From the NCBI GenBank assembly GCA_005882275.1, contig VBAK01000151.1, positions 1 through 55,213 of the forward strand: 55,213 nucleotides of DNA, given 5' to 3'. The position numbers and the translations under genes were made by a program. This DNA is from Candidatus Segetimicrobium genomatis (GTDB lineage: Bacteria > Sysuimicrobiota > Sysuimicrobiia > Sysuimicrobiales > Segetimicrobiaceae). Each line of letters starts with the position of its first letter. Within the stretch, counting starts at the first letter, position 1. The notes below the pieces were generated by a model. The model was not told the origin of the DNA. It searched no databases and was given only the letters and a program-made list of their open reading frames with translations. Positions 1 through 8,867 of this stretch are shown here, piece after piece.

Positions 1-1
1 G

Positions 2-103
2 CTGGAGGAAGGGCAGCGGTTGCTGGAGGAAGGGCAGCGGTTCGCGGTGCGGGAAGGCGGGCGGACGGTGGGCGCGGGCGTGGTGGCGAAGATCCTGGAG
101 TAA
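2..103 (+). CDS. tuf: Elongation factor Tu, C-terminal end (5' partial)
   Basis: The last 33 codons of EF-Tu, the GTPase that delivers aminoacyl-tRNA to the ribosome. The residues [16 protein letters not shown] before the stop are the hallmark of domain III at the C-terminus. The gene enters from outside the window, and its place directly before rpsJ is the usual fusA-tuf-S10 order. Oddity: the first 42 bases are two exact copies of a 21-base unit, so LEEGQR appears twice where EF-Tu normally has it once. This is either a real 7-residue duplication or an assembly artefact at the sequence end. Confidence 0.9.
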   Translation: MEEGQRLLEEGQRFAVREGGRTVGAGVVAKILE

Positions 104-145
104 TGCGCCTCCCGCATGACTCGCCGGTGATGATGTGATGAGGAA

Positions 146-301
146 GGGCGCAGGGATTGCTCCTGAGCGGAGGTTGGTCGGAGCCTTCACTGGAATCCAA
201 TCAGTGGATGGCTGCGACCCCTACGGCGCCGAGAGGGACTCGGCGCCTGCGGTGGCAAAGCGAAGCTGCCACCCGGGAGCGAAGGAGCAATCCCTGCGCC
301 C
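146..301. repeat. Cloverleaf-like palindromic element between tuf and rpsJ
   Basis: A perfect 19-bp inverted repeat (GGGCGCAGGGATTGCTCCT at 146-164, complement at 283-301) encloses three further stems. These are 176-185 with 210-219 (10 bp, one mismatch, capped by CACTG/CAGTG), 225-233 with 239-247 (9 bp perfect, loop AGGGA) and 251-257 with 267-273 (7 bp perfect). The result is a four-way junction of about 156 nt. It sits where an S10-operon leader would lie, so it may be transcribed. The nearly symmetric arms ending in AGGAGCAATCCC also resemble palindromic dispersed repeats seen in other bacterial genomes. Function unknown. Confidence 0.75.
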
Positions 302-341
302 CTCCCGGATCGAATAGGCAGCGGAACTAGAGGAGCGGGGG

Positions 342-662
342 ATGGCGCAGAAGATCCGGATCAAGCTCAAGGCCTACGATCATAAGATCCTCGACCAGTC
401 CGCGGAGAAGATCGTGGACACGGTCAAGCGGACCGGCGCCCGCATCTCGGGGCCGGTCCCGCTGCCGATCGACCGCAACCTCTACTGCGTCATCCGCTCG
501 CCGCACATCGACAAGGAATCGATGGAGCACTTCGAGCTCCGGACGTACAAGCGTCTGATCGATATCCTCGAGCCGACGTCCAAGACCGTGGACGCGCTCA
601 TGCACCTCGACCTCCCGGCCGGCGTCGACATCAAGATCAAAGTGCTGGCGGGGGCGGAGTGA
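342..662 (+). CDS. rpsJ: 30S ribosomal protein S10
   Basis: S10 of the 30S head, which in other bacteria also partners NusB in transcription antitermination. At 106 residues it has normal length. The start [18 protein letters not shown] and the segment [13 protein letters not shown] are diagnostic. The ATG follows GAGGAGCGGGGG at a good ribosome-binding distance. It is the first gene of the S10 operon, 7 bases before rplC, and lies 40 bases after the structured element at 146-301. Confidence 0.98.
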   Translation: MAQKIRIKLKAYDHKILDQSAEKIVDTVKRTGARISGPVPLPIDRNLYCVIRSPHIDKESMEHFELRTYKRLIDILEPTSKTVDALMHLDLPAGVDIKIKVLAGAE

Positions 663-668
663 GCGACG

Positions 669-1298
669 ATGCCTGCGCTGCTCGGTAAGAAGCTCGGCAT
701 GACCCAGATCTTCGACGACGCGGGCAACGTCGTGCCGGTGACCGTGGTCGAGGCGGGCCCCTGCCTGGTCGTCGGCGTGCGCACCCCGGAGCGCGAGGGG
801 TACGCGGCGGTCCAGTTGGGGTTCGGCGAGGTGCCGGAGGGCAAGGTCAACAAGCCCGCCCGCGGCGTGTTCGCGCGCAAGGGGCTCAAGCCTCACCGGG
901 TGATCCGCGAGGTGCGCCTGGCGCAGGGCGAGCAGGCCGAGGTCGGGCAGTCGATCAAGGCGGACGTGTTTGCCAAGGGCGACCGGGTCGACGTCGTCGG
1001 CGTGAGCAAGGGCAAGGGATTCGCCGGGGCGATGAAGCGGCACAACTTCGGCGGACAGCGGGACTCCCACGGGAACAGCCTGATGCACCGGGCGGTGGGC
1101 AGCGTCGGGATGAGCAACGTTGCCAGGGTGCTGCCCGGGACGCGCGCCCCCGGCCGCCTGGGGGGAGCGCGCGCCACCGTCCGGGGCCTGTCCGTGGTCT
1201 CGGTCGACGTGGAGCGCAACGTGCTCCTGATCCGGGGTGCGCTGCCCGGTCCCCGGGGGAGCCTCGTGCTCCTCCGGAAGGCCGGAGGCCGCGCATGA
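669..1298 (+). CDS. rplC: 50S ribosomal protein L3
   Basis: L3 nucleates 50S assembly and reaches towards the peptidyl-transferase centre. At 209 residues it has normal length. It begins with the typical bacterial LLGKKLGMTQIFDD and contains the central loop GGQRDSHGNSLMHRAVGSVG. The last four bases (ATGA) overlap the start of rplD, indicating translational coupling in the S10 operon. Confidence 0.98.
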   Translation: MPALLGKKLGMTQIFDDAGNVVPVTVVEAGPCLVVGVRTPEREGYAAVQLGFGEVPEGKVNKPARGVFARKGLKPHRVIREVRLAQGEQAEVGQSIKADVFAKGDRVDVVGVSKGKGFAGAMKRHNFGGQRDSHGNSLMHRAVGSVGMSNVARVLPGTRAPGRLGGARATVRGLSVVSVDVERNVLLIRGALPGPRGSLVLLRKAGGRA

Positions 1299-1960
1299 GC
1301 ATGGTGACGGTCTACGACGCCCAGGGCAAGCAGGTCGGGGAGGTCCCGCTGCCCCCGGTGCTCGAGGCCAAGCCGCACACGGCGGTGCTCCACGAAGCGC
1401 TGCTCTGGCAGCTCGCCGGACGCCGCCGGGGAACGCACTCGACGCTGAGCCGCGGGATGGTCGACCGGAGCACCCGGAAGCTGTACCGGCAGAAGGGGAC
1501 CGGGCGCGCCCGGCACGGGGGCCGGGGAGCGGGGCTGTTCGTCGGGGGCGGAATCATCTTCGGGCCGACCCCCCGGGACCACGGGTACCGGCTCGCCAGG
1601 CGGGTGCGCCGCCTGGCGCTTCGTTCGGCGCTGGCGGCCCGGGCGGCCGCCGGGCAGTTCGCCGTGCTCGACCGGCTGGACCTGGAGGCGCCCAAGACGA
1701 AGGTCCTGGCCGGCCTGGTGCGGGCGCTCGGCTGGGCGGCGTCGCCGCAGAAGCGGGGACGTGCTGGCTCACGCCGGAGGCACGGCGTCCTGCTGATCAC
1801 GGCCGCGCCGGATCAGACGGCGACGCGGTCCGCCGCCAACCTGCCTGGGCTGCGCGTCCTCCCCGCCACCGCGCTCAACGTGCACGACATCCTCGCCTGC
1901 GAGCACGTGCTCGTGACGCGGGAGGCGCTCGGGCGGATCACGGAGGCGGTCGCGCCATGA
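1295..1960 (+). CDS. rplD: 50S ribosomal protein L4
   Basis: L4 lines the nascent-chain tunnel; in Escherichia coli it also represses the S10 operon. The 221 residues include the conserved tunnel-loop area with [17 protein letters not shown] at about residues 51-67 and the following [13 protein letters not shown]. It overlaps rplC by 4 bases and rplW by 4 bases. A basic insertion ([13 protein letters not shown], about residue 150) is somewhat longer than usual. Whether L4 autoregulates here through an upstream leader is unknown. Confidence 0.97.
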   Translation: MSMVTVYDAQGKQVGEVPLPPVLEAKPHTAVLHEALLWQLAGRRRGTHSTLSRGMVDRSTRKLYRQKGTGRARHGGRGAGLFVGGGIIFGPTPRDHGYRLARRVRRLALRSALAARAAAGQFAVLDRLDLEAPKTKVLAGLVRALGWAASPQKRGRAGSRRRHGVLLITAAPDQTATRSAANLPGLRVLPATALNVHDILACEHVLVTREALGRITEAVAP

Positions 1961-2244
1961 ACGATCCGCGCGAGGTGATCCGCCGTCCCATCGTGACGGA
2001 GAAGAGCATGCGGGGCACCACGATCAACAAGTACACGTTCGAGGTCGATCGGAGGTCCCCCAAGCCGGTGATCCGGGAGGCCGTGCAGCAGCTCTTCAAG
2101 GTGAAAGTCACGAAGGTGAATGTGATCACCATTCCCGGCCGGGCCCGGCGCCGCGGGCAGCACCACTATCAGGAGCCGGCGTTCCGCAAGGCGGTGGTCA
2201 CGCTGGCGGCAGGCGACAAGATCGACCTGGAGCAGCTCGGCTAG
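1957..2244 (+). CDS. rplW: 50S ribosomal protein L23
   Basis: L23 sits at the tunnel exit and is the docking site for trigger factor and SRP. The 95-residue product begins with the usual pattern [16 protein letters not shown] and includes the [20 protein letters not shown] segment. I place the start at the ATG overlapping the rplD stop (ATGA), which gives the family's normal length; the reading frame itself is open further upstream inside rplD. Confidence 0.97.
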   Translation: MNDPREVIRRPIVTEKSMRGTTINKYTFEVDRRSPKPVIREAVQQLFKVKVTKVNVITIPGRARRRGQHHYQEPAFRKAVVTLAAGDKIDLEQLG

Positions 2245-2276
2245 CGGGATGCCGGATCGAGCGGAGGCCTGATGCG

Positions 2277-3110
2277 ATGGGCGTGAAGAAGTTCAAGCCG
2301 GTGACCCCCGGGCGGCGGTTCATGACCGTCTCGACCTTCGAGGACATCACCACCACGGAGCCCGAGCGGGGACTGCTGCGGCCACACAGGTCCCGCGGCG
2401 GCCGCAACGCGCAGGGGAAACTGACCGTCCGGCACCAGGGGGGCGGCCACAAGCGCCGGTATCGGCTGATCGACTTCAAGCGCGACAAGGACGGGATCGC
2501 CGCCCGGGTCGCCAGCATCGAGTACGATCCAAACCGGTCCGCGCGGATCGCGCTCCTCCACTACCGGGACGGCGAGAAGCGGTACATCCTGGCCCCGGTC
2601 GGCCTGGGGGTGGGCGACGTCGTCGCCTCGGGGCGCGAGGCGGAGATCAGGCCCGGCAACGCGCTGCCGCTGCGCGCGATCCCGCTCGGGACGTCGGTCC
2701 ACAACGTGGAACTGCAGATCGGGCGGGGCGGACAGCTGGTGCGGAGCGCCGGGGCCGCCGCCCAGGTGATGGCGAAGGAAGGCGAGTACGCGCAGCTCCG
2801 CCTGCCGTCGGGCGAGGTGCGGATGATCCACCTCGACTGCCGCGCCACCGTGGGGCAGGTGGGCAACCTCGATCACGAAGCGATCATGATCGGCAAAGCC
2901 GGCCGGTCGCGGTGGCTGGGCCGGCGCCCCCACGTGCGCGGCGTGGCGATGGACCCGTCGAGCCATCCGCACGGCGGGGGCGAGGGCAAGTCCCCGATCG
3001 GGATGCCCGGCCCGGTCAGCCCGTGGGGGAAGCCGACGCTGGGCTACAAGACCCGGACGAGGGCGAAGCCGAGCACCAAGTTCATTGTGCGCGACCGGAG
3101 GCAGGCATGA
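2277..3110 (+). CDS. rplB: 50S ribosomal protein L2
   Basis: L2 is an essential 23S rRNA-binding protein needed for subunit association and peptidyl transfer. At 277 residues it is full length. Diagnostic segments are [14 protein letters not shown] at the start, [15 protein letters not shown] near residue 55 and the C-terminal block [20 protein letters not shown], which holds the conserved histidine. The 32-base gap to rplW is one of the larger gaps in this operon. Confidence 0.98.
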   Translation: MGVKKFKPVTPGRRFMTVSTFEDITTTEPERGLLRPHRSRGGRNAQGKLTVRHQGGGHKRRYRLIDFKRDKDGIAARVASIEYDPNRSARIALLHYRDGEKRYILAPVGLGVGDVVASGREAEIRPGNALPLRAIPLGTSVHNVELQIGRGGQLVRSAGAAAQVMAKEGEYAQLRLPSGEVRMIHLDCRATVGQVGNLDHEAIMIGKAGRSRWLGRRPHVRGVAMDPSSHPHGGGEGKSPIGMPGPVSPWGKPTLGYKTRTRAKPSTKFIVRDRRQA

Positions 3111-3156
3111 GGGCCCAGGGCGCGCGGCGGGGTCGGGCGGGGAGGCGCGCGCACGC

Positions 3157-3507
3157 ATGAGCCGGTCGGTCAAGAAGGGCCCGTTTGTCGACGGGCACCT
3201 GATGGACAAGATCGAAGCGCTGAACAAGTCCCGCGAGAAGCGGGTCATCCGGACGTGGTCCAGGCGATCGACGATCGTGCCGCTGATGGTGGGGCACACC
3301 ATCGCCGTCTACGACGGGCGAAAGCACGTTCCGGTCTACGTGACGGAGAACATGGTCGGGCACAAACTGGGCGAGTTCTCCCCCACGCGGACGTTCAAGA
3401 GTCACGGGGCGCGGGTGGAGAAGACGACCACGGTCCAGTCGACTCGGCCGGGCGGCCCCACGCCTGCGGGCGCCCCGGCGCCGGCACCGGCGGCGAAGCC
3501 GTCGTGA
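3157..3507 (+). CDS. rpsS: 30S ribosomal protein S19 with Pro/Ala-rich tail
   Basis: S19 of the 30S head, complexing with S13. The start is the ATG giving [16 protein letters not shown]; the frame is open upstream but that part is not S19-like. Conserved residues include the [15 protein letters not shown] and [12 protein letters not shown] segments. At 116 residues it exceeds the usual 90-95 because of a tail of about 25 residues rich in Pro, Ala and Thr. Similar disordered tails occur on S13, L6 and S11-region proteins in this operon. Confidence 0.97.
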   Translation: MSRSVKKGPFVDGHLMDKIEALNKSREKRVIRTWSRRSTIVPLMVGHTIAVYDGRKHVPVYVTENMVGHKLGEFSPTRTFKSHGARVEKTTTVQSTRPGGPTPAGAPAPAPAAKPS

Positions 3508-3520
3508 GGGAGGAGTTCGC

Positions 3521-3853
3521 GTGGAAGTGAAGGCCGTTGCCCGGTACGTCCGCATCTCCCCCCGGAAGGTCCGGCCCGTCATGGCGCTGATCAAGGGGAA
3601 GGCGGTCGACGAAGCCCTCGCCGTGCTTCGGTTCTCGCCCAACCGGGCGTCGCGGGAGGTGGCGAAGGTCGTGAAGTCGGCGGCCGCCAACGCGGAGAAC
3701 AATCTCGAACTGGCCCGGACGACGCTCACCGTGGCGCGGGCCTACGTGGACAGCGGCCCCAGCCAGCGGCGGATGCAGGCGCGGGCCCGAGGCCGGGCGG
3801 ACGTCATCAAGAAGCGGAGCAGCCACATCACGGTTGTGGTGCAGGGCGAATAG
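3521..3853 (+). CDS. rplV: 50S ribosomal protein L22
   Basis: L22 contributes a beta-hairpin to the exit tunnel near L4. The 110-residue product starts at GTG 13 bases after rpsS, preceded by GAGGGAGGAG. Typical segments are [20 protein letters not shown] at the N-terminus and the tunnel loop [16 protein letters not shown]. It is followed 11 bases later by rpsC. Confidence 0.97.
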   Translation: MEVKAVARYVRISPRKVRPVMALIKGKAVDEALAVLRFSPNRASREVAKVVKSAAANAENNLELARTTLTVARAYVDSGPSQRRMQARARGRADVIKKRSSHITVVVQGE

Positions 3854-3864
3854 GGAGGCGGCCG

Positions 3865-4620
3865 GTGGGGCAAAAGATCCATCCAATCGGGTTGCGGCTC
3901 GGGATCGTCAAGGATTGGGAGTCGAAGTGGTACGCGGAGAAGAATTTCCCCGACCTCATCCAGGAAGATCAGACCCTGCGCCGGCACATCAAGAGGAAGC
4001 TGGGACGCGCCGGGATCTCCCGCGTCGAGATCGAGCGGACGGACAACCGTGTGCGGATCACCATCCACTCGGCCCGGCCCGGCATCATCATCGGGCGGGG
4101 CGGGACGGGGATCGACGCCCTGAAGAAAGAGCTCGAGGCGATGACCGCCAAGCAGATCCAGCTCAACGTGCAGGAGATCCGCCGCGCGGAGCTCGAGGCG
4201 GTGCTCGTGGCGCAGAACGTGGCCGGCCAGCTCGAGCGGCGGGTCGCCTACCGGCGGGCGATGAAGCAGGCCGTGGCCCGCAGCCTGCGCAGCGGGGCGA
4301 AGGGCATCCGGATCTCCTGCCGCGGCCGGCTCGCCGGCGCCGAGATCGCCCGATACGAATGGTACCGGGACGGCCGGGTGCCCCTGCAGACGCTGAGGGC
4401 CGATATCGACTTCGGGATTGCGGAGGCGCTGACCACGTACGGCCGGATCGGCGTGAAGGTGTGGATCTACCGAGGGGATGTGCTCCCGGAGCGCCGCCGT
4501 CCGGGCGAGATGCGCGGCCGACCGGGGGAGACGGTCGTGCTCCCGTCGCGGATGCCGCGGGTCGTTGTGCAGAGGAGGCCGGAACCACATGCTGATGCCC
4601 AAGAGGGTGAAGTTTCGTAA
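3865..4620 (+). CDS. rpsC: 30S ribosomal protein S3
   Basis: S3 lies at the mRNA entry site. The 251-residue product starts at GTG ([13 protein letters not shown]) after a GGGAGG motif. The KH domain with [10 protein letters not shown] is at about residues 73-82, and the C-terminal S3 domain with [13 protein letters not shown] follows. It is slightly longer than common homologues because of a basic, Arg-rich tail. Its end overlaps rplP by 32 bases, an unusually long overlap for this operon. Confidence 0.98.
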   Translation: MGQKIHPIGLRLGIVKDWESKWYAEKNFPDLIQEDQTLRRHIKRKLGRAGISRVEIERTDNRVRITIHSARPGIIIGRGGTGIDALKKELEAMTAKQIQLNVQEIRRAELEAVLVAQNVAGQLERRVAYRRAMKQAVARSLRSGAKGIRISCRGRLAGAEIARYEWYRDGRVPLQTLRADIDFGIAEALTTYGRIGVKVWIYRGDVLPERRRPGEMRGRPGETVVLPSRMPRVVVQRRPEPHADAQEGEVS

Positions 4621-5008
4621 GGCTCACCGGGGACGGATGCGCGGCGAAGCGCACCGCGGCGCCACGGTGTCGTTCGGGGAGTACGGGCTCCAGGCGACCG
4701 GCCGCGGGTGGGTCACGGCCCAGCAGATCGAGGCGTCCCGGCGGGCGGTGACCCGTTTCATCAAGCGGGGCGGCAAGCTGTGGATCCGCGTGTTTCCGGA
4801 CAAACCGGTGACGAAGAAGCCGGCCGAGACCCGGATGGGCAGCGGGAAGGGCAACCCGGAGTTCTGGGTGGCGGTCGTGCGCCCGGGCCGGATGATGTTC
4901 GAGCTCGGGGGGGTCACCGAGGAGGTGGCCCGCGAGGCCTTGACCCTGGCCGGGCACAAGCTGCCCATCAGGACCAAGTTCGTCCACCGCATGGGCGTTG
5001 AGGCATGA
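4589..5008 (+). CDS. rplP: 50S ribosomal protein L16
   Basis: L16 organises the A-site tRNA elbow region of the 50S. The start [17 protein letters not shown] is the family's canonical N-terminus, so I chose this ATG although it lies inside the rpsC tail. A GGAGG motif precedes it. At 139 residues it has normal length. The segment [18 protein letters not shown] is diagnostic. It overlaps rpmC by 4 bases. Confidence 0.98.
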   Translation: MLMPKRVKFRKAHRGRMRGEAHRGATVSFGEYGLQATGRGWVTAQQIEASRRAVTRFIKRGGKLWIRVFPDKPVTKKPAETRMGSGKGNPEFWVAVVRPGRMMFELGGVTEEVAREALTLAGHKLPIRTKFVHRMGVEA

Positions 5009-5220
5009 GCGTGTCCGAGTTGCGGGAATTGGGTGCGGCCGATTTACACAAGCGGCTGCAGGAGGCCCGGCAGGAGCTCTTCAGCCTGCGGCTGCAGCGG
5101 GCCGCCGGCAAACTGCTGAACCCGGCCCGGGTGGTGCTGCTGCGCCGCACCGTGGCCCAGCTCCTCACGGTGCTGGGCGAGCGCGAGCGGACGGGCGAGG
5201 CGGCGGGGGGGAGCACGTGA
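5005..5220 (+). CDS. rpmC: 50S ribosomal protein L29
   Basis: L29 is a small helical protein near the exit tunnel, next to L23. The 71 residues include the typical [19 protein letters not shown] start and a helix with [14 protein letters not shown]. It overlaps rplP by 4 bases, and its TGA shares one base with the rpsQ ATG. Confidence 0.97.
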   Translation: MSVSELRELGAADLHKRLQEARQELFSLRLQRAAGKLLNPARVVLLRRTVAQLLTVLGERERTGEAAGGST

Positions 5221-5489
5221 TGGCGGAGCCGCAGGCCGCGCGCGCGGCGCGCAAGACCCGCGTGGGCATGGTCGTGAGCGATAAGATGCAGAAGACGGTG
5301 GTGGTGGAGGTCGTGACGACCGGCCGCCACCCGCTCTACCGGAAGATCGTCCGCCACAGCCGGCGGTTCAAAGCGCACGATGAGGCGGGTGAGGCGCACC
5401 TCGGCGACAAGGTCCTCATCGCCGAAACCCGGCCGCTGAGCAGGGACAAGCGGTGGCGGGTGGCCCAGGTGCTGGAGCGGGCGCGGTAG
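5220..5489 (+). CDS. rpsQ: 30S ribosomal protein S17
   Basis: S17 is a primary 16S rRNA-binding protein. I take the ATG that overlaps the rpmC stop (TGATG), giving 89 residues; an in-frame GTG lies one codon earlier. The OB-fold core [16 protein letters not shown] is diagnostic, and [19 protein letters not shown] matches the family's C-terminal part. The N-terminal ten residues are Ala/Arg-rich. Confidence 0.97.
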   Translation: MAEPQAARAARKTRVGMVVSDKMQKTVVVEVVTTGRHPLYRKIVRHSRRFKAHDEAGEAHLGDKVLIAETRPLSRDKRWRVAQVLERAR

Positions 5490-5508
5490 GCGCGATGGAG
5501 GGGCGCGG

Positions 5509-5877
5509 GTGATCCAGAACTACACGCGGCTGCGGGTGGCAGACAACACCGGGGCGCGGGAGATCATGTGCATTCGGGTCTACGGGGGGTCCCGGCGGCG
5601 GTACGCCGGGATCGGGGATGTGATCGTCGCGACGGTGAAGCAGGCCATCCCCAACAGCGGGGTCAAGAAGGGGGAGATCGTGCGCGCCGTGGTCGTGCGG
5701 ACGGCCAATCCGCTGCGGCGGCCGGACGGGTCGTATATCCGCTTCGACGACAATGCCGCCGTGCTGATCACCGACCAGCAGAACCCCCGGGGGACCCGGA
5801 TCTTCGGGCCGGTGGCCCGGGAGCTCCGGGACAAGCAGTTCATGAAGATCATCTCACTCGCACCGGAGGTTCTGTGA
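5509..5877 (+). CDS. rplN: 50S ribosomal protein L14
   Basis: L14 is at the subunit interface and is the docking site for the silencing factor RsfS. At 122 residues with a GTG start ([20 protein letters not shown]) it is exactly family length. The C-terminal block [15 protein letters not shown] is also canonical. Its stop overlaps the start of rplX (TGATG). Confidence 0.98.
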   Translation: MIQNYTRLRVADNTGAREIMCIRVYGGSRRRYAGIGDVIVATVKQAIPNSGVKKGEIVRAVVVRTANPLRRPDGSYIRFDDNAAVLITDQQNPRGTRIFGPVARELRDKQFMKIISLAPEVL

Positions 5878-6206
5878 TGCGCACGGCGGTGCACGTGAAG
5901 CGGGGGGACACCGTCGAGGTGATCGTGGGCCGCTACCGCGGGAAGCGCGGAAAGGTGCTGCGCGTATTCCCGAAGGACGGCCGGATCATCGTCGAAGGGG
6001 TGATGGTGGCGAAGAAGCACATGAAACCCAACGAGAAGATGCCCTCCGGCGGGATCGTGGAAAAAGAGATGCGGTTTCCGTCCGGCAAGGCCATGCTGGT
6101 GTGCCCGCGGTGCGGGCGCGCGGTCCGCTTCGGGCACCAGACCATTGAGGACGGGACGAAAGTTCGCGTCTGCCGTCACTGCGGAGAGATCATTGACAAA
6201 GCCTAG
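5877..6206 (+). CDS. rplX: 50S ribosomal protein L24 (zinc-ribbon type)
   Basis: L24 initiates 50S assembly. The KOW motif ([19 protein letters not shown]) occupies about residues 11-30. The C-terminus carries CPRC and CRHC pairs, a Cys4 zinc ribbon found in many bacterial L24 proteins. I use the ATG overlapping the rplN stop, giving 109 residues. The gene end overlaps the predicted TTG start of rplE by 14 bases. Confidence 0.97.
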   Translation: MRTAVHVKRGDTVEVIVGRYRGKRGKVLRVFPKDGRIIVEGVMVAKKHMKPNEKMPSGGIVEKEMRFPSGKAMLVCPRCGRAVRFGHQTIEDGTKVRVCRHCGEIIDKA

Positions 6207-7221
6207 CCGTTCGGACGCAGCAGCCGGGAAGGACGCGGCCCCCGGGAAAGGTGGCCGTCCGGCGGGACCGCAGGGCGCGAAAGGGGCCCCGGCCAAGGGC
6301 GCGCGGGGCGCTTCCCCGGCAGAGGGACGTCCCGCGGGACCGCAGGGGGCGGAAGAGGCCCCGGCCAAGGGCGCGCAGGGCGGTTCTCCCGCAGGGGGTC
6401 GTTCCCCCTCCGGGGGCTCCAAACCGGAGAGGGGCCAACGGCAAGCAGAGGTAGCGGCGGGAGCGGCCGCGGCCCCGGCGCAGGTAGCGCAGGGCGCTTC
6501 CCCGGCAGGGGGCAAGCCGGCAGCGCCGCAGGGCGCCCCTCCCCCCTCCGGGGGCTCCAAACCGGAGAGGGGCCAACGGCAAGCAGAGGTTGCCCCCGGC
6601 GGGGGCTCCAAACCGGAGAGGAGCCAACGGCAAGCAGAGGTTGCGGCGGGAGCGGCCGCGACGAAGGAGCCACGGCTGGTGCGCCTGCGCGAGCGCTACA
6701 AGCGCGTGGTCGCGCCGGAGCTGCAGAAGCGCATGGGGTACACGAACGTCATGCGGGTGCCCCGGGTGGAGAAGGTCGTCATCAACATGCGGGTGGCGGA
6801 CGCGCTGCAGGATCAGCGGCACCTGGACAAGGCGGTGGAGACGCTGACCCTGATCAGCGGCCAGCGGCCGGTGGTCACACGCGCCCGCCGGTCGATCGCC
6901 GCCTTCAAGCTGCGGGCGGGGAACCCGATCGGCTGCAAGGTCACCCTGCGCGGCGAGCGGATGTACGAGTTCCTGGACAAGCTGTTCAACATCAGCCTGC
7001 CGCGGATCAAGGACTTCAAGGGGATCCCCACCCGCTCGTTCGACGGCCGGGGAGGGATGAACATCGGGATTCGCGAGCAGCTGATCTTCCCGGAGATCGA
7101 CTACGACAAGGTGGACAAGATCCGCGGGATGGACATCGCGATTGTCACGACGGCGCGCACGGACGAGGAGGCCCGGGAGCTGCTCCGATCCCTCGGCCTG
7201 CCGGTCCGCGAGGGGGCGTAG
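6193..7221 (+). CDS. rplE: 50S ribosomal protein L5 with long repetitive N-terminal extension
   Basis: L5 binds 5S rRNA and contacts P-site tRNA. The C-terminal 185 residues are a normal L5 ([40 protein letters not shown]). In front lie about 157 extra residues rich in Ala, Gly, Pro and Lys. They are built from two repeat types, one around [14 protein letters not shown] and one reading [14 protein letters not shown] three times. The TTG at 6193 follows CGGAGAG at a suitable distance; an ATG at 6145 inside rplX is less likely. No stop or ribosome-binding motif separates the extension from the core, so it is probably translated. The usual family length is about 180. Confidence 0.93.
   Translation: MTKPSRSDAAAGKDAAPGKGGRPAGPQGAKGAPAKGARGASPAEGRPAGPQGAEEAPAKGAQGGSPAGGRSPSGGSKPERGQRQAEVAAGAAAAPAQVAQGASPAGGKPAAPQGAPPPSGGSKPERGQRQAEVAPGGGSKPERSQRQAEVAAGAAATKEPRLVRLRERYKRVVAPELQKRMGYTNVMRVPRVEKVVINMRVADALQDQRHLDKAVETLTLISGQRPVVTRARRSIAAFKLRAGNPIGCKVTLRGERMYEFLDKLFNISLPRIKDFKGIPTRSFDGRGGMNIGIREQLIFPEIDYDKVDKIRGMDIAIVTTARTDEEARELLRSLGLPVREGA
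6411..6641 (+). repeat. Three copies of a 42-bp repeat inside rplE
   Basis: Nearly identical 42-base units lie at 6411-6452, 6549-6590 and 6600-6641, beginning CGGGGGCTCCAAACCGGAGA and ending AAGCAGAGGT. Copies 1 and 2 are identical and copy 3 has one substitution by eye. Each keeps the reading frame and encodes [14 protein letters not shown] or its variant with Ser for Gly. The unit contains a small CTCC/GGAG hairpin. Sequences after copies 1 and 3 (GCGGCGGGAGCGGCCGCG) also match, so larger segments were duplicated. Confidence 0.9.
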
Positions 7222-7226
7222 GGAGC

Positions 7227-7412
7227 ATGCCGAAGAAGGCCCTGCTCATCAAGTGGCGGAAGCCGCCGAAGTTCAAGGTGCGCCGGTACAGCCGGTGCCG
7301 GAACTGCGGCCGGCCGCGGGCGGTCTTCCGGAAGTTCGGCCTGTGCAGGATCTGCCTGCGCGACCTCGCGCACAAGGGGGAGATCCCCGGCGTCGTGAAG
7401 GCGAGCTGGTGA
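7227..7412 (+). CDS. rpsN: 30S ribosomal protein S14 type Z
   Basis: The short zinc-binding form of S14 (61 residues). CRNC and CRIC are separated by 12 residues and form the Cys4 zinc site. The C-terminal KASW is typical. It lies between rplE and rpsH as in other spc operons, and its ATG follows GGGAG. Organisms that also carry a zinc-free paralogue keep it elsewhere; none is visible here. Confidence 0.97.
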   Translation: MPKKALLIKWRKPPKFKVRRYSRCRNCGRPRAVFRKFGLCRICLRDLAHKGEIPGVVKASW

Positions 7413-7421
7413 GGTGAGACC

Positions 7422-7820
7422 GTGGGTGTGATCACCGATCCCATTGCCGATATGCTGACCCGGATCCGGAATGCGCTCGTGGCGCGGCACCCGCTGGTGA
7501 CCGTTCCCACGTCGCGGATGAAACTGGAGATCGCGAGGATCCTCAAAACGGAGGGATTCATCGCGGACTACCATGTGGACAAGGACCATCCCGAAATGGT
7601 GCGGATCCATCTCCGCTACGGGGAGCGGAAGGAAGGCATCATCACCGGCCTCCGCCGCGTCAGCCGGCCCGGCCTGCGCTACTACTCCCGGCGGACGGAC
7701 ATTCCGCGCGTCCGCGGCGGGCTCGGCGTGGCCATCCTCTCGACCTCCAAGGGCGTCATGACGGACCGCGAGGCCCGCAAGGCCGGGCTCGGGGGAGAGG
7801 TCTTGTGCTACATCTGGTAA
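7422..7820 (+). CDS. rpsH: 30S ribosomal protein S8
   Basis: S8 is a central-domain 16S rRNA binder and, in E. coli, the spc-operon repressor. The 132-residue product starts with GTG ([17 protein letters not shown]). The C-terminal segments [20 protein letters not shown] and GEVLCYIW match the family closely. The gap to rplF is 66 bases, unusually long for this operon, and contains a dispersed repeat copy. Confidence 0.98.
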   Translation: MGVITDPIADMLTRIRNALVARHPLVTVPTSRMKLEIARILKTEGFIADYHVDKDHPEMVRIHLRYGERKEGIITGLRRVSRPGLRYYSRRTDIPRVRGGLGVAILSTSKGVMTDREARKAGLGGEVLCYIW

Positions 7821-7846
7821 TCGTGCGGGCCGGCCGGGCAGGAAAA

Positions 7847-7877
7847 CCAATCGAAGCGAGGAGTGGGACAATGGTAG
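7847..7877 (+). repeat. Dispersed repeat copy in the rpsH-rplF gap
   Basis: The stretch starting CCAATCGAAGCGAGGAGTGG matches, over about 30 bases with one or two differences, the repeat units at 23380-23409 inside an ABC binding-protein gene. It includes GAGGAG, but that lies more than 20 bases before the rplF ATG, so it is not an obvious ribosome-binding site. It appears to be an insertion into the only roomy gap of the spc operon. Confidence 0.8.
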
Positions 7878-7886
7878 GACCGAACG

Positions 7887-8471
7887 ATGTCGCGGGTTGG
7901 TAGGCTGCCGATCGGCATTCCGGCGGGGGTCGAGGTGAAGGTGTCCGGCCCCGTCGTGCGGGTCGCCGGCCCAAAGGGCACGCTGGAGCGCTCCGTGCAC
8001 CAGGCGATGCGGGTCGCCGTCGAGGACGGGAAGATCGTGGTGAGCCGGCAGAACGAGGACCGCTTCCACCGCGCCCTGCACGGGTTGACCCGGGCCTTGA
8101 TCGCCAACATGGTGCAGGGCGTGACCAAGGGGTACCGGGTCGAGCTTGAGATCCAGGGCGTCGGCTACCGCGCGGTCAAGCAGGGCGCCAACCTCACCCT
8201 GCAGGTGGGGTTCTCTCATCCGGTGGAGCTCCGGCCGCCGGCGGGGGTTCAGCTGGACGCCCCCGCCCCCAACCGCATCGTGGTCAGCGGGAGCGACAAG
8301 GAGGCGGTCGGCCAGACGGCGGCGAGCATCCGCGCCATTCGGGAGCCGGACCCGTACAAGGGCAAAGGGATCCGGTATCTGGGCGAGCGCGTCCGGCGCA
8401 AGCCCGGCAAGGCGGGCAAGGCGGTGGCCGGCGCCGGTGCCGCCGGCGGCGCCGCGAAGGGTGGGGCATGA
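7887..8471 (+). CDS. rplF: 50S ribosomal protein L6
   Basis: L6 lies near the factor-binding site of the 50S. It starts with the canonical [18 protein letters not shown]. The second domain ends with [15 protein letters not shown], which is diagnostic. At 194 residues it is longer than the usual 178-180 because of an Ala/Gly/Lys tail. It overlaps rplR by 4 bases. The ribosome-binding site is weak (TAGGACCGAACG), which is noteworthy given the repeat inserted just upstream. Confidence 0.97.
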   Translation: MSRVGRLPIGIPAGVEVKVSGPVVRVAGPKGTLERSVHQAMRVAVEDGKIVVSRQNEDRFHRALHGLTRALIANMVQGVTKGYRVELEIQGVGYRAVKQGANLTLQVGFSHPVELRPPAGVQLDAPAPNRIVVSGSDKEAVGQTAASIRAIREPDPYKGKGIRYLGERVRRKPGKAGKAVAGAGAAGGAAKGGA

Positions 8472-8836
8472 TCAAGCACAGGGACCGCAACGAAACGCGC
8501 CAGCGCCGGCATCTCCGGATCCGCCGGGCGGTCCAGGGGAACGGGGACCGGCCAAGGCTGTCCGTCTTCAGGAGCCTGGCCCACATCTACGCCCAGGTCA
8601 TCGACGATCGGTCCCAGCGCACCCTGGCGGCGGCGTCGACGCTCGACCCCGAGATCAAAGCCGAGGCGGCGGGTGTCAAGAAATCGGACGCGGGGCGTCT
8701 CGTCGGCCGCCTGATCGCGCGGCGGGCGCAGGCCAAGGGCATCCGGCGGGTCGTGTTCGACCGGGGCGGGTATCTCTATCACGGCCGCGTGAAAGCGCTG
8801 GCCGACGGCGCCCGCGAGGGCGGGTTGGAATTCTGA
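8468..8836 (+). CDS. rplR: 50S ribosomal protein L18
   Basis: L18 binds 5S rRNA together with L5 and L25. The 122-residue product has the expected pattern [20 protein letters not shown] and the C-terminal [20 protein letters not shown]. It overlaps rplF by 4 bases and is followed 31 bases later by rpsE. Confidence 0.98.
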   Translation: MIKHRDRNETRQRRHLRIRRAVQGNGDRPRLSVFRSLAHIYAQVIDDRSQRTLAAASTLDPEIKAEAAGVKKSDAGRLVGRLIARRAQAKGIRRVVFDRGGYLYHGRVKALADGAREGGLEF

Positions 8837-8867
8837 TGGAACGGCTCGACTAGAGCAGGGGGAACGA

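Noticed and set aside
146..301. Minus-strand T-box riboswitch (GGGTGGCA...TGCCACCGC followed by a hairpin with GAGTCCCTCTC)
   Set aside because: The fragment recalls a T-box antiterminator, but the stem is fully paired with no T-box bulge, no T-run follows, and no gene lies downstream on that strand (it would read into antisense tuf).
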